A stretch of DNA of 56,629 nt, from NCBI GenBank assembly GCA_028821475.1, contig JAPPGB010000164.1, forward strand, positions 1-56,629, in the 5' to 3' direction. Positions 26,769 to 35,446 of this stretch are shown here, one piece after another. Below the pieces are notes generated by a model. The model ran no database searches. It was not told the origin of the DNA and saw only the letters and a program-made list of their open reading frames with translations. The translations under genes were made by a program, and so were the position numbers. How positions within the stretch are numbered: the first letter of the stretch is position 1; each line of letters begins with the position of its first letter. Source of the DNA: Spirochaetaceae bacterium (lineage in GTDB: Bacteria; Spirochaetota; Spirochaetia; SZUA-6; Bin103).

Positions 26769-27887
26769 TCAGTGGCGGATGGAGGCATCGGGGTTGTGGG
26801 GGACGGTGGGGCGGCGGGGGTGGAACGGGAAGCGGGCGGCGGCGGACTCGTCGATTTCGATGCCGATGCCGGGGCGGTCGGGGAGTTGCAGGTAGCCGTC
26901 GATCACTTGTGGGGGGTGGTCGACGATTTCGCGGGCGGCGCTGTGCGGCAGGTTGGCCTCCTGGACGTAGTAGTTGGGGATGGCGGCGTCGACCTGGGCG
27001 AAGGCGCAGGTGTTGACCGGGCTGCCCATCAGGTGCGGGAACACGCGCACGAAGTTGGCCTCGGCGACGGCGGCGATCTTCTTTACCTGGGTGATGCCGC
27101 CGGCGAGCGACAGGTCGGGACGGACGAAGGCGGCGATGCGGCGGCCGATCAGCGATGCGAACTGGAACAGGTTGTAGCTGCGCTCGCCGGCGGCGATCGG
27201 CAGGTCGACGTGGCGGGCGACGTACTCCAGGGCGTCCTCGTTCTCCGGTGGCAGCGGGTCCTCGTAGTAGCTGAGCCGGAACGGGGCGAGTTCGTGGGCC
27301 AGGGTGATCGCCTCGTCGGGGGTAAGGTTGCGGTGGATTTCGACGCCGAGGTCGGCGCGGTCGCCGACGGCGTCGCGAATGGCGCCGACTATCTCGACGG
27401 CCTCGCCGATCACGGCGCTGGAGGATTCCGTGCGCTCCCAGCCGGCGAAGAACGGCTGCGTGCGCAGCGCGGTGAAGCCGCGTTCCACCAGTTCGCGGGC
27501 GTGGTCGGCGCGCGCCTCGACGTTGTCGCCGGCGACGTTCTCGAACACCTTGATGCGGTCGCGGCAGCGGCCGCCGAGCAGGCGGTGCACCGGCAGGCCG
27601 GCCGCCTTGCCGGCGATGTCCCACAGCGCCACGTCGATGGCGCTGAGCGCGGCGCTGGCGACCGAGCCCATGAAGTGGGTGGCGCGCGACAGCGCCTGGT
27701 GGTGGTGCTCGATGCGCGCCGGGTCCTTGCCGACGAAGTACTCGGCGAGCGACTCGATCTCGCGCGCCACCACCTCGTGGCGAGCCCACAGGCCCGCCTC
27801 GCCGTTGCCGGTGAGGCCGGCGTCGGTGGCCACCCGCACCAGCAGGTAGCGGTCGGTCAGGATCGGCGTGACGGCGGTGATGCGCAT
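26769..27887 (-). CDS. Enolase-superfamily dehydratase (D-mannonate dehydratase/RspA-like)
   Basis: This is a 372-aa member of the mandelate racemase/muconate lactonising group. Metal ligands are E183 (GVEIHRN), E209 (YYEDPLPPEN) and E235 (IAAGERSYN). Instead of a KxK pair it has ALRTQPF near residue 140 and His185 after the first ligand, the pattern of ManD/RspA-type sugar-acid dehydratases (aIRvQ, DvHhRltP). It probably dehydrates a sugar acid. It ends an operon with two isomerases, a sugar kinase and a glycosidase-like fusion, two bases after the upstream isomerase gene. A diverged fragment of a related gene is at 23262-23383. Confidence 0.87.
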   Translation of the reverse strand: MRITAVTPILTDRYLLVRVATDAGLTGNGEAGLWARHEVVAREIESLAEYFVGKDPARIEHHHQALSRATHFMGSVASAALSAIDVALWDIAGKAAGLPVHRLLGGRCRDRIKVFENVAGDNVEARADHARELVERGFTALRTQPFFAGWERTESSSAVIGEAVEIVGAIRDAVGDRADLGVEIHRNLTPDEAITLAHELAPFRLSYYEDPLPPENEDALEYVARHVDLPIAAGERSYNLFQFASLIGRRIAAFVRPDLSLAGGITQVKKIAAVAEANFVRVFPHLMGSPVNTCAFAQVDAAIPNYYVQEANLPHSAAREIVDHPPQVIDGYLQLPDRPGIGIEIDESAAARFPFHPRRPTVPHNPDASIRH

Positions 27888-27889
27888 GT

Positions 27890-28774
27890 TCAGTGAATCG
27901 CCACGCCGGCCTCGGCGGCGATGCGCTGCACGTTGGCCACCGCAGCCGGGATGCGCTCGTCGGGAAGGTGTTCGACCAGCAGGTAGCGGTCCGGGGCCAG
28001 CGCCTCCCAGCGGCGCACCGCGGTGTGCAGGTCCAGGCAGCCCTCTCCCGGGAGGGCCTCGTCGAGGTGCACGACGAAGCCGTCCGCCGTGGCCAGATCC
28101 TTGATGTGGCCGATCGGGGCGATCGGTCCCATCACGTCGAAGATGTGGTCGATGCGCGCCGTGCTGGCATAGGCCTGCTGCAGCGACTGGAAGTGGTTGA
28201 CGAAGTCCATCACCACCCCGAGCCGCGGCGAGCCCACCGCCTCGATCACCCGGCGGTTGATCTCCGGAGTGCCGAGAATGGTCAGGTTGTGGGTCTCCAC
28301 CACCACCGTGATCCCGGCCGACTCGGCGGCCGCGGCAACGGTGCGCAGCTCGCCGATCAGGGTTTCCAGGCGGCCCGGCTCGTGGTTGCGCGGCGACGGG
28401 CTGTAGGAGCCGGTGCGGCTGAGGCTGCCGGTGCGGATCAACACCACGCCGGCGTCCAGTTCACCCGCCGCCTCGAGGCCGCGCGCGATAGTGGCCTGAA
28501 TGGCGGCGCGCACGGCCGGATCGGGGTCGAACAGACACTCGCCGTAGCCGACGCCCATCTGCGCCAGCCCCAGCCCGGCGTCCCGGTAGCGCTGCCGGCA
28601 GGCGCGCAGATCGGCGCCGGTCAACTCCGCCAGTACCGCCGCGGGCACGTGGAAACAGGCCGCCGAAACGCCGAGGGCGGCCACCCGCTGCAACTGCTCG
28701 CCGGTGATCGCGCGCGGGTCGGCCGGCACCATGCCGACTATGCCGAGCCGCACTGCCCTACCCCGGCCGCGCAT
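27890..28774 (-). CDS. Sugar phosphate isomerase/epimerase-like TIM barrel protein
   Basis: This is a 294-aa protein of the AP_endonuc_2/xylose isomerase-like fold. Visible blocks are TVVVETHNL (metal Glu), LGVVMDFVNHFQSL (metal Asp), IGHIKDLATADG (His) and the end YLLVEHLPDERIP (final Glu), the usual four-ligand metal site. The true start may be slightly inside, at VRLGIVGMVPAD. It lies two bases upstream of the dehydratase gene, and so is probably co-translated. The substrate is unknown; sugar or sugar-acid epimerisation is inferred from the operon. Confidence 0.83.
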   Translation of the reverse strand: MRGRGRAVRLGIVGMVPADPRAITGEQLQRVAALGVSAACFHVPAAVLAELTGADLRACRQRYRDAGLGLAQMGVGYGECLFDPDPAVRAAIQATIARGLEAAGELDAGVVLIRTGSLSRTGSYSPSPRNHEPGRLETLIGELRTVAAAAESAGITVVVETHNLTILGTPEINRRVIEAVGSPRLGVVMDFVNHFQSLQQAYASTARIDHIFDVMGPIAPIGHIKDLATADGFVVHLDEALPGEGCLDLHTAVRRWEALAPDRYLLVEHLPDERIPAAVANVQRIAAEAGVAIH

Positions 28775-28843
28775 CGGCGGCCCGCTAGCGATCCGTGCGC
28801 TTCGTTGTTCGTTGCTTTCGGCGTCATGGAGTTGCCCTGCCCG

Positions 28844-29677
28844 TCAGTCGAGTTCGGCCAGGTAGGCGCGCATCTGGCGAACGTATTGCGGGAAGCCGAC
28901 CTCCGGCTCGGGCAGGTAGTCCTTCCACGCCTTCTCCCACTCCAGGGTCAGGTAGCCGTCGTAGCCGCCGGCCTTGAGCACACGCAGCGCGTCACGCACC
29001 GGCATGTCGCCGTCGCCGAGCAGGCAGTAGCGGTAGCCGTCCTTCTCGCCGTCGGTCAGGAACGAGTCCTTGAAGTGGGTGTCCACCACGTGCGGGCCGA
29101 GGTTTTCCCAGCACTGCGCCGGGGTCTGGCCGAACATGCGCCACGGGTGATGCACGTCCCACTCCACCTTCATGAACGGGTGATCCACGCGCGCCAGCAT
29201 GTCCCTGACCAGGAACGAGTCGACGAAGCCGTCGTGCGTCTCGATCGCCGCGGCTACCCCGACGGTGGCGCCGTATTCGGCCACGGTGCGCAGGCAGTCG
29301 GCAATCCAGCCGTAGGCCTGTCCGGGGCCGACGTCCGGGGCGATGTTGCCGCCGTACAGGCGAATCTTGTCGGTCCCCATGGCGCGCGCCAGGTCCATGT
29401 TGGCCTTCGCCTCGTCGACGTTGGCCTGCCGGTCGGCGGCCGAGGCCGAGGAAAACCGGCAGCCGGTCATCAGCATCATGATCTCCAGGCCGGCGTCGTG
29501 CGCCATGCGGAGCGTCTCGGCGCGGCGGCCCGGCTGCAGTTCCGGCACCTTGAGCAGGTCCATCTCGCCCATCACGCCGCGGATCTCGAACCCGTCGAAG
29601 CCATACTCGCGCGCCCGCGCCACGATGGTTTCGTAGGGCCAGCGCGGGCAGCCGAGCGTGGAAAAGCCGAGTTTCAT
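28844..29677 (-). CDS. Sugar phosphate isomerase/epimerase (xylose isomerase-like TIM barrel)
   Basis: This is about 277 aa, opening with the classic MKLGFSTLGCPRWPYETIVARAREYGFDGFEIRG. Metal-site blocks are AAIETHDGFVDS, VEWDVHHPWRMFG, VVDTHFKDSF and YLTLEWEKAW. It is distinct from the adjacent isomerase (little shared sequence), so the operon carries two different members of the family. The ATG at 29677 is chosen because the first beta strand starts there. It sits 85 bases downstream of the kinase gene. Confidence 0.87.
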   Translation of the reverse strand: MKLGFSTLGCPRWPYETIVARAREYGFDGFEIRGVMGEMDLLKVPELQPGRRAETLRMAHDAGLEIMMLMTGCRFSSASAADRQANVDEAKANMDLARAMGTDKIRLYGGNIAPDVGPGQAYGWIADCLRTVAEYGATVGVAAAIETHDGFVDSFLVRDMLARVDHPFMKVEWDVHHPWRMFGQTPAQCWENLGPHVVDTHFKDSFLTDGEKDGYRYCLLGDGDMPVRDALRVLKAGGYDGYLTLEWEKAWKDYLPEPEVGFPQYVRQMRAYLAELD

Positions 29678-29762
29678 ATTGCTTTGTCCCAAAGAGCCGC
29701 CAGCAAGAGCTGCCGGTGCATCGATTTCAGAGTCATCCGTGCCACGGAGCGACCGTGCTTGC

Positions 29763-30800
29763 TCATGTTCGTTGTTCCTTGTCCGAAAGCGCCGGCCGGC
29801 TGGCGATGCTTCGGTATCGGTCTTGATCGTCGTCCGTGTCACGGGGTGACCGTACAGACTCGAGGAATGTGTCGACCTGTTCGCGCGTGTGGTAGGCGGG
29901 CAGGGTGGCAAGCCGGGTGCAGCACAGTGCAGCGGCGGCGTTGGCGAAGCGCGCCGCCTCCACAAGCGGCTGGCCCTCGGAAAGCGCCACCGCGAGGGTG
30001 GCGTTGAAGGCGTCGCCGGCGCCGGTGGTGTCGACCACCTCTTCGATCGCGAAGCCGGGCACGTGCTCGCTGCCGGCGGCGGTGACGCACAGGCAGCCGC
30101 GCTCGCCGAGGGTGAGCAGGGCGGCGCCGCAGCCGCGCTCCAGCAGGCGGCGGCCCAGGGTTTCCTCGTCGGCACGCTCGGAGGCCGCCATGCCCAGGCA
30201 CACGCGCGCCTCGGTCTCGTTGGGGGTGATCACCGACACGCTCAACAGGTCGTGCGCCGACAGGTCCTGCGCCGGTGCCGGGTTGAGGATGGTGGTGCAG
30301 CCCGCCTCGCGGCCGCGCCGCATGCCGCGCATGGCGGTGGCGAGCGGGATCTCGAGCTGGGTGAGCACGGTGGCCGGGGGGCGCATGGCGGCGCCGGCGC
30401 GGTCCACGTCGGCGGTCGAGAACCGCCCGTTGGCGCCGCTGTCGATGGAAATCATGTTCTGGCCGCCGGGGCCGAGGATCACGAAACCGACGCCGGTGGC
30501 GATCCCCTCTTGCAGGTGCAAGTGACCGGTATCCACGCCCTCGCCGGTGAGCATGGCGCGGAACGCCCGCCCGCGCCCATCGTCGCCGACGCGGCCCGCG
30601 AACGAGCAGCGCGCCCCGAGGCGGGCGGCCTGCACCGCCATGTTGGAACCCTTGCCGCCGTGGGTCTCGAAGTAGCCGCCGCCGTTCACGGTCTCGCCGA
30701 CCGCCGGGAACCGCTCCACCTCCATCACCAGCGCCACCAGGTAGCTGCCGATCACCACCACCGCCGCCGGCTCCCGCGCCGGCGCCTCGCGCGCGGCCAT
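29763..30800 (-). CDS. PfkB-family carbohydrate kinase (ribokinase-like)
   Basis: This is about 345 aa. It phosphorylates a sugar with ATP in the cytoplasm. It has the PfkB N-terminal block ETHGGKGSNMAVQAARLGA with the substrate-binding GGKGxN, and the C-terminal DTTGAGDAFNATLAVAL containing the catalytic Asp and the anion hole. A GANG segment (DSGANGRFS) also fits ribokinase. The ATG at 30800 lies five bases after the stop of the upstream fusion gene. The last ~30 residues are a polar extension not typical of the family. Confidence 0.88.
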   Translation of the reverse strand: MAAREAPAREPAAVVVIGSYLVALVMEVERFPAVGETVNGGGYFETHGGKGSNMAVQAARLGARCSFAGRVGDDGRGRAFRAMLTGEGVDTGHLHLQEGIATGVGFVILGPGGQNMISIDSGANGRFSTADVDRAGAAMRPPATVLTQLEIPLATAMRGMRRGREAGCTTILNPAPAQDLSAHDLLSVSVITPNETEARVCLGMAASERADEETLGRRLLERGCGAALLTLGERGCLCVTAAGSEHVPGFAIEEVVDTTGAGDAFNATLAVALSEGQPLVEAARFANAAAALCCTRLATLPAYHTREQVDTFLESVRSPRDTDDDQDRYRSIASRPALSDKEQRT

Positions 30801-30805
30801 CGCCC

Positions 30806-32890
30806 TTACGCCTCGTCCTTGACGCAGCGGAAGCCGATGGTGGCGCAGCGGTCGGTGCCCGGGTACATCAGCAGCACCTTCTCGTGGCAGTCGTTGGGCT
30901 GCGCGCCGCTGGCCTGGTACCACTTGCTGCCCACCACGATCAGGTGGCTGCCGCCGCGCACGATGGCGTAGCGGGTGTGGCCGTCGTCGCGCTCGCTCTC
31001 GGTCCACTCCCACACGTTGCCCGCTAGGTCGAGGCATCCCCACGGGCTCGCCCCGTCCGGGAAACGGTCGACCGGCGTGGTGTCGTCGCCGGCGCCGTTG
31101 CAGCGCTCCGCGTCGAACACTTCGCCCCACGGCCACATTCCGTTGCCGGCGGCGCGGTGCCACTCCGGCTCGGTGGGCAGCCGCTTGCCGGCCCAGCGCG
31201 CGTAGGCGCGGGCGTCGTCCAGGTCCACCCACACCACCGGGTGGTTGTCCTTGGCGTCCGGGATGCGCCACTGCCACGGCGCCTCCGCCGCCTCGCCGCG
31301 GTCCCAATGGCGCAGGTAGTTGTGCAGTTCGGTGGGCCGGTAGCGCGCGTCCTCCAGGAACGACCGGTACTGGGCATTGGTGACCTCGGTACGGTCGACC
31401 CAGTAGTTTGGCAGGTCCACCGTCTGCGGCGGATGGTGCTTGGCGCGGTGCTCCTCCTGGCTGCCGTAGCACGCGCCCTCCATGAACGCGGCCACGTTGT
31501 GACGGAGCTGCATCTGCAGCGGCGGACCGCTGTCCACCCGGCACATGTCGGCGGGCTCGCTGCCCGGCACCACCGGCGGGGTCGCGGTGACCGGGCGCGG
31601 CTCGTGGTCCTCCACCGTGACCCGGTCGCGGTACGCGCGCCCGCGCGTGGTCACGGCTTCCGCGGCGGCGGGCGGATCGGGCGGCGGGAAACGCACCGCT
31701 GCGTCCCCCGGCGCCGACACGATACAGCCCGCCGACTCGGGCGCCATCGTCACCGGCAAGGTCGCGAACTCGCCACCGCCGTCGGACGACGCCGCGGTCA
31801 ACTCGCGTCCGTTCCACAGGTCATAGTGGCGCAGGGCGCCGCCGGTGGCGTCACGGGCGGCAACGCGCAGCAGTGGCCCTTCGAGCGGCGACCCGGACGC
31901 GTTGAACAGGGTGTGCACCGTGGTCTGCCCATCCTGCCAGCGATGCGCGTATACGCCGTCGGCCAGGGTCGCCACGTAGGGCTGCCAGTCCATGTCCTGG
32001 AAGGCGCCGGCATGCTCGCGCAGAATCCAGGTGCAGCGGCGCAGCAGGGCGCGGTCCGCCTCCGCCCATGGGTTCCACCAGCCGAATATATTCTCCCACA
32101 CCACGTGCCCGCAGCCGTGGAAAAACCCCTTCTGCACCACCTCGCTGCGATCGAGCGCGGTGCGCTCGATGGCGCGGAACGAAAAGCGCGGCTGCAGCCA
32201 GCGAATGGTGAGCAGCCCCGGTGGAGTGACCGCGCGCCGCTGCAGCCAGCTCCCGGCCACCGAGGACAGTGCCGACGTCGGCGGAATGCCCTCCGGGTTG
32301 AACACGATCGACGGATTGGCGCGCTCCAGCGGCTCGCGGAAGCCGGGCTCGTCCATGGTCATGGTGTCCAGAAACACGCCGTCGGCACCGATCGCCGCGA
32401 TGATGCCAGCCAATCCCTCGCCGTCGCCCTGTCCGTCCTGCTCGCGCCGGGTGCCGACGTCCCACGGGTTGTAGTTCACGAACACGCGCACGCCGCGGTC
32501 GTGGGCGCGCTGCACCATGTCGCGCAGTCCCGGCAGGCCGCCCGGCATGTCGCGGTACAGGTCCAACTGGTTGCGGCCGTCGATCCCCAACCGCGGATAC
32601 GACTGCCACAGCAGAATGAAGTCGTAGCCGCCGAACTCGCGCTCGCCGTCGTCCAGGACCTCGTCTATCCGGTAGCGCCCGGCGGCGCGGTCGTAGAACG
32701 ACGTGTCGTACATGAACAGGAACGCTTCCACCCAGGCGCCACGGTACCAGGCCAGGTCGTCGCGCTCGAACAACCTGCCGTCGAGCTGCTCGCGCAACTC
32801 CGCCCGGCGCTCCTCCAGCGCCTGTGCCGCCGCCGCGTCGCGCCCGACCAGCGCGGCGCCATCGTAGGACCACTCGTGAAGATCAATCAC
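30806..32890 (-). CDS. Glycosidase-like TIM barrel fused to an FGE-sulfatase (SUMF1) domain
   Basis: This is about 694 aa. The first ~430 residues look like a glycoside-hydrolase-type barrel (FILLWQSYPRLGIDGRNQLDLYRDMPGG, VRVFVNYNPWDVGTRREQD, GADGVFLDTMTMDEPGF) with a beta-rich end. From about 490 a formylglycine-generating-enzyme-like domain follows (NYWVDRTEVTNAQYRSFLED, GKRLPTEPEWHRAAG, DLAGNVWEWTES, VRGGSHL, IGFRCV). The paired active-site cysteines of true sulfatase-activating FGE are not evident, so this is more likely the lectin-like/EgtB-PvdO type. The start is one of two adjacent GTGs (32890 or 32893). It is first in the sugar operon. The fusion is unusual. Confidence 0.75.
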   Translation of the reverse strand: MIDLHEWSYDGAALVGRDAAAAQALEERRAELREQLDGRLFERDDLAWYRGAWVEAFLFMYDTSFYDRAAGRYRIDEVLDDGEREFGGYDFILLWQSYPRLGIDGRNQLDLYRDMPGGLPGLRDMVQRAHDRGVRVFVNYNPWDVGTRREQDGQGDGEGLAGIIAAIGADGVFLDTMTMDEPGFREPLERANPSIVFNPEGIPPTSALSSVAGSWLQRRAVTPPGLLTIRWLQPRFSFRAIERTALDRSEVVQKGFFHGCGHVVWENIFGWWNPWAEADRALLRRCTWILREHAGAFQDMDWQPYVATLADGVYAHRWQDGQTTVHTLFNASGSPLEGPLLRVAARDATGGALRHYDLWNGRELTAASSDGGGEFATLPVTMAPESAGCIVSAPGDAAVRFPPPDPPAAAEAVTTRGRAYRDRVTVEDHEPRPVTATPPVVPGSEPADMCRVDSGPPLQMQLRHNVAAFMEGACYGSQEEHRAKHHPPQTVDLPNYWVDRTEVTNAQYRSFLEDARYRPTELHNYLRHWDRGEAAEAPWQWRIPDAKDNHPVVWVDLDDARAYARWAGKRLPTEPEWHRAAGNGMWPWGEVFDAERCNGAGDDTTPVDRFPDGASPWGCLDLAGNVWEWTESERDDGHTRYAIVRGGSHLIVVGSKWYQASGAQPNDCHEKVLLMYPGTDRCATIGFRCVKDEA

Positions 32891-33007
32891 CACCCCCCCA
32901 GCATGCCACGAATCCCCCGCCCCCTGCACCCGTGCCGCGCCGCCGTCACTCGCCGGGCGCTCGCCAGCACTCACGAGATGGTGCAACTTTCTCGATTTTG
33001 CGCCATC

Positions 33008-34150
33008 ATGGGCGCCACTCCGATGGATCTTGAGGTTACTACCAAGGCGCCGGTCGATCGGTTGCAACTCGATCGGATGAACCCGCGACTGATCGGTCAG
33101 GCCGAGGAAGCATCTGACGAGGGAATCATTGCGCGCCTCTACCGCAGCGCCGAACTTGGTGAACTCCTCCAGTCGATGTCTGCAAACGGTTACCTGGACA
33201 TCGAGCCGCTGATCGTGCTGGAAGACTCCGCGAGCTCCGGCCTGATCGTGCTGGAAGGCAATCGGCGACTCGCCGCGCTCCGCTTGCTGCGTGAAGCAGA
33301 TCTGAAAGCGCGCCTTTGGTCTTCCGAAAAACTCCGCGTCAGCGTCCCGTCCGTGGACGCCTCCCTGCGTACCACGTTCGACCGTGTCTCCGTGTACCCG
33401 GTTGCCAGCCGGGAACGAGCGCGATCGTTTATCGGCTTCAAGCATATCAATGGCCCCGCCAGGTGGGACGCTTACGCCAAGGGTAAATTTGCCGCCGACT
33501 GGTACAAGTCGAGTCGACGTGACGGCGTCAGCCTGGAACAGATCGCCAGTTCCATCGGTGATCGCCATGACACGATCAAACGCATGGTGTTCGCGATCTA
33601 CGTTCTAGATCAGGCTCAGCGAGCCGATCTGTTTGACGTCCAAAATCGCTATACGAAGAAGTTCAACTTTTCTCATCTCTACACTGCACTGTCGCGCTCT
33701 CAATACATGGACTTTCTCGAACTTGGAAAGACCTGGGCTCGGTACGATCCGAGACCCGATCCGGTTCCGGTTGAGCGCCTCGACGAGCTCCGAAAATTGT
33801 TGGTTGGGATTTACGGATCGAAGTCGGACGGCGAGTTACCCGTCGTGCAGGCTCAGAATCCTGACATAAAACGACTGGGCGAGGTGCTCGCACATACCGA
33901 GGCCCGTCTCTTGCTCGAAACGACTCACAACCTCGATCAGGCGCATGAGAGTACCGAGGCCGTCGACAGGAAGTTTACCGGTTCATTGTTTCGTGCACGG
34001 GATGCCATTCGGGACGCTTCGGGGTCGCTGCGCGCATACGACGGACGCGACAGGTCGCTTCTTGACGTCGCCGAGGACGTGAAGGAACAGTCGGATAGCG
34101 TATACGCAAGTATGGAGAGAAAGTACCGTCGCTCCATAGCCGCCGAATGA
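33008..34150 (+). CDS. ParB-like N-terminal domain protein, second paralogue
   Basis: This is about 380 aa. It has the ParB-like motif LIVLEGNRRLAALRLL near residues 79-94 and FIGFKHINGPARWDAYAKGKFAADW. The HTH-like part is VSLEQIASSIGDRHDTIKRMVFAIYVLDQAQRADLFD. The same order and motifs occur in the protein at 24086-25192, so the two are paralogues of one family, both in nuclease operons. Start candidates are ATGs at 33008 and 33023; no ribosome site is obvious for either. The stop overlaps the next ATG (ATGA), coupling it to the putative nuclease. Confidence 0.78.
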   Translation: MGATPMDLEVTTKAPVDRLQLDRMNPRLIGQAEEASDEGIIARLYRSAELGELLQSMSANGYLDIEPLIVLEDSASSGLIVLEGNRRLAALRLLREADLKARLWSSEKLRVSVPSVDASLRTTFDRVSVYPVASRERARSFIGFKHINGPARWDAYAKGKFAADWYKSSRRDGVSLEQIASSIGDRHDTIKRMVFAIYVLDQAQRADLFDVQNRYTKKFNFSHLYTALSRSQYMDFLELGKTWARYDPRPDPVPVERLDELRKLLVGIYGSKSDGELPVVQAQNPDIKRLGEVLAHTEARLLLETTHNLDQAHESTEAVDRKFTGSLFRARDAIRDASGSLRAYDGRDRSLLDVAEDVKEQSDSVYASMERKYRRSIAAE

Positions 34151-35148
34151 CATCCTCTCTCTATCTTCCGACCGACGCGGTGACAGGACGAGCCACCGAC
34201 TTTGACCTTGCTGCGGATTTTCTCGAGCTTGCCGCGTTCTTCTCGGCTGACTCCACGGTTGCAACATCGGACCTCGCCAACACGGCTTCGATAGCCGCGG
34301 CCGAAGACCATGACGACCTTGAAGACGAGATCGACAACGGTGAAGAAGAGATCGTATCGGGTGCTGTCAACCGGTTGGATCTACGTGCCCGGCTAATTGG
34401 TCGCTGTTACCCGTTCGCTCTTGATGACGGTGGCGATATCCTCACATGCACCCTCCACGAAGAGTCCTTTGGACAAGCGGCGTATGCTCTGAGCCTCGTA
34501 CTATCGAATCTGGAGTCCCTTTCGCCCATTCTGAGTGGTTCACCCCTTCATCCCGCCAACCATGAGGTACGGAAGCTACGCGAGTATTTCCAGTATTTCG
34601 CAACTGCTGCACTTGCGGCTGAGGTCAGCGGTGATGCTTGGTCGTTCGGGTTTCCGCGACCGGATCACTCTCCGTTTCTCGACAAACTACAGCAAGTATG
34701 GGGTGTTCTTTGCGACGGAAGAGTTGATGCACAGATCGGCGCTCCCACACAACCGAAAGACGATCAGGTTGACGTTTTCGCCGCACGGTTACACCATGAT
34801 ATGCTACCGGGATTCCCCCTGGCGGCGGCACAGGTGGCAACCGGAAAGAATCCGGCGCAGAAGTCATTGAAGGGCCACCTGTCCGCATTCAAGAGCCGCT
34901 GGTTCTCCACTCAGCCCGTGACCGAGTTCATCGCCTACATGATCGTACCATTCGCCATAAAGGACAGCGAATTCGTGGATGATGTGCGTACTATGGGAAA
35001 CGTCCTGCACCGGTTGAGGGTGCCACGTAGGGTTGCTGAAGCCAACCAGCTGGTCACGAACGGCAGGTCGAAAGAAGGATACGAACACTTGTCGGAGGCC
35101 GCTCGCTGGGTAGCGCAATACAGATTGCGCGGGAATACATCGGCCTGA
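34147..35148 (+). CDS. Putative PD-(D/E)XK-type nuclease partner of the ParB-like protein
   Basis: This is a 333-aa protein that I do not recognise as a named family. Residues 198-242 read IGAPTQPKDDQVDVFA...PGFPLAAAQVATGKNPAQKSLK. The D-V-D strand followed about 20 residues later by an (A)QVATGKN...K segment fits the PD-(D/E)XK layout with Gln in place of the usual Glu (DX..QXK variants). The N-terminal ~75 residues are acidic (EDHDDLEDEIDNGEEE). The start overlaps the ParB-like gene by four bases. A nuclease role is inference from motif and context. Confidence 0.6.
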   Translation: MTSSLYLPTDAVTGRATDFDLAADFLELAAFFSADSTVATSDLANTASIAAAEDHDDLEDEIDNGEEEIVSGAVNRLDLRARLIGRCYPFALDDGGDILTCTLHEESFGQAAYALSLVLSNLESLSPILSGSPLHPANHEVRKLREYFQYFATAALAAEVSGDAWSFGFPRPDHSPFLDKLQQVWGVLCDGRVDAQIGAPTQPKDDQVDVFAARLHHDMLPGFPLAAAQVATGKNPAQKSLKGHLSAFKSRWFSTQPVTEFIAYMIVPFAIKDSEFVDDVRTMGNVLHRLRVPRRVAEANQLVTNGRSKEGYEHLSEAARWVAQYRLRGNTSA

Positions 35149-35182
35149 GAGGAGACTCCAGAGCTTGCGTTCTTCTATTCGG

Positions 35183-35446
35183 TCAATGCGAACCACCGTC
35201 CGGACCGGCGCCCACATTCGGATGGGTCGACAACGTCGCGCGACCCTCATCGGTAATGACGTAGACACCACGCTGCGGCCTCGTGATGTGTCCACCCTTC
35301 AGAAGCCAAGAGAATGGGAAGCCTGCCGTCTTCCTCAGCGTCTCGTCAGTGAAGCCGTCAGCCAACATGCAAGTGAGGATGTCATCGCGTCGAGCTGGAC
35401 ATCCATCGGACAGCGCCCGCAGAATACGCCATCTCTGCTCAGTCAT
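35183..35446 (-). CDS. Small winged-helix protein (Mrr-N-like)
   Basis: This is about 87 aa. The sequence MTEQRWRILRALSDGCPARRDDILTCML...GFPFSWLLKGGHITRPQRGVYVITDEGRATL fits a winged helix such as the N-terminal DNA-binding domain of Mrr endonucleases, here without a nuclease domain. In-frame ATGs at 35446 and 35452 are both possible. The gene overlaps or abuts the end of the HicB-like gene (stop 35439), so the two are co-translated. It is convergent with the ParB/nuclease pair, with 34 bases between. Confidence 0.65.
   Translation of the reverse strand: MTEQRWRILRALSDGCPARRDDILTCMLADGFTDETLRKTAGFPFSWLLKGGHITRPQRGVYVITDEGRATLSTHPNVGAGPDGGSH

Noticed and set aside
31157-34150. Very long plus-strand open frame of nearly 1,000 codons
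   Set aside because: Its first two thirds lie antisense to the glycosidase/FGE fusion and show no domain; only the part from about 33008 is a real gene (ParB-like).
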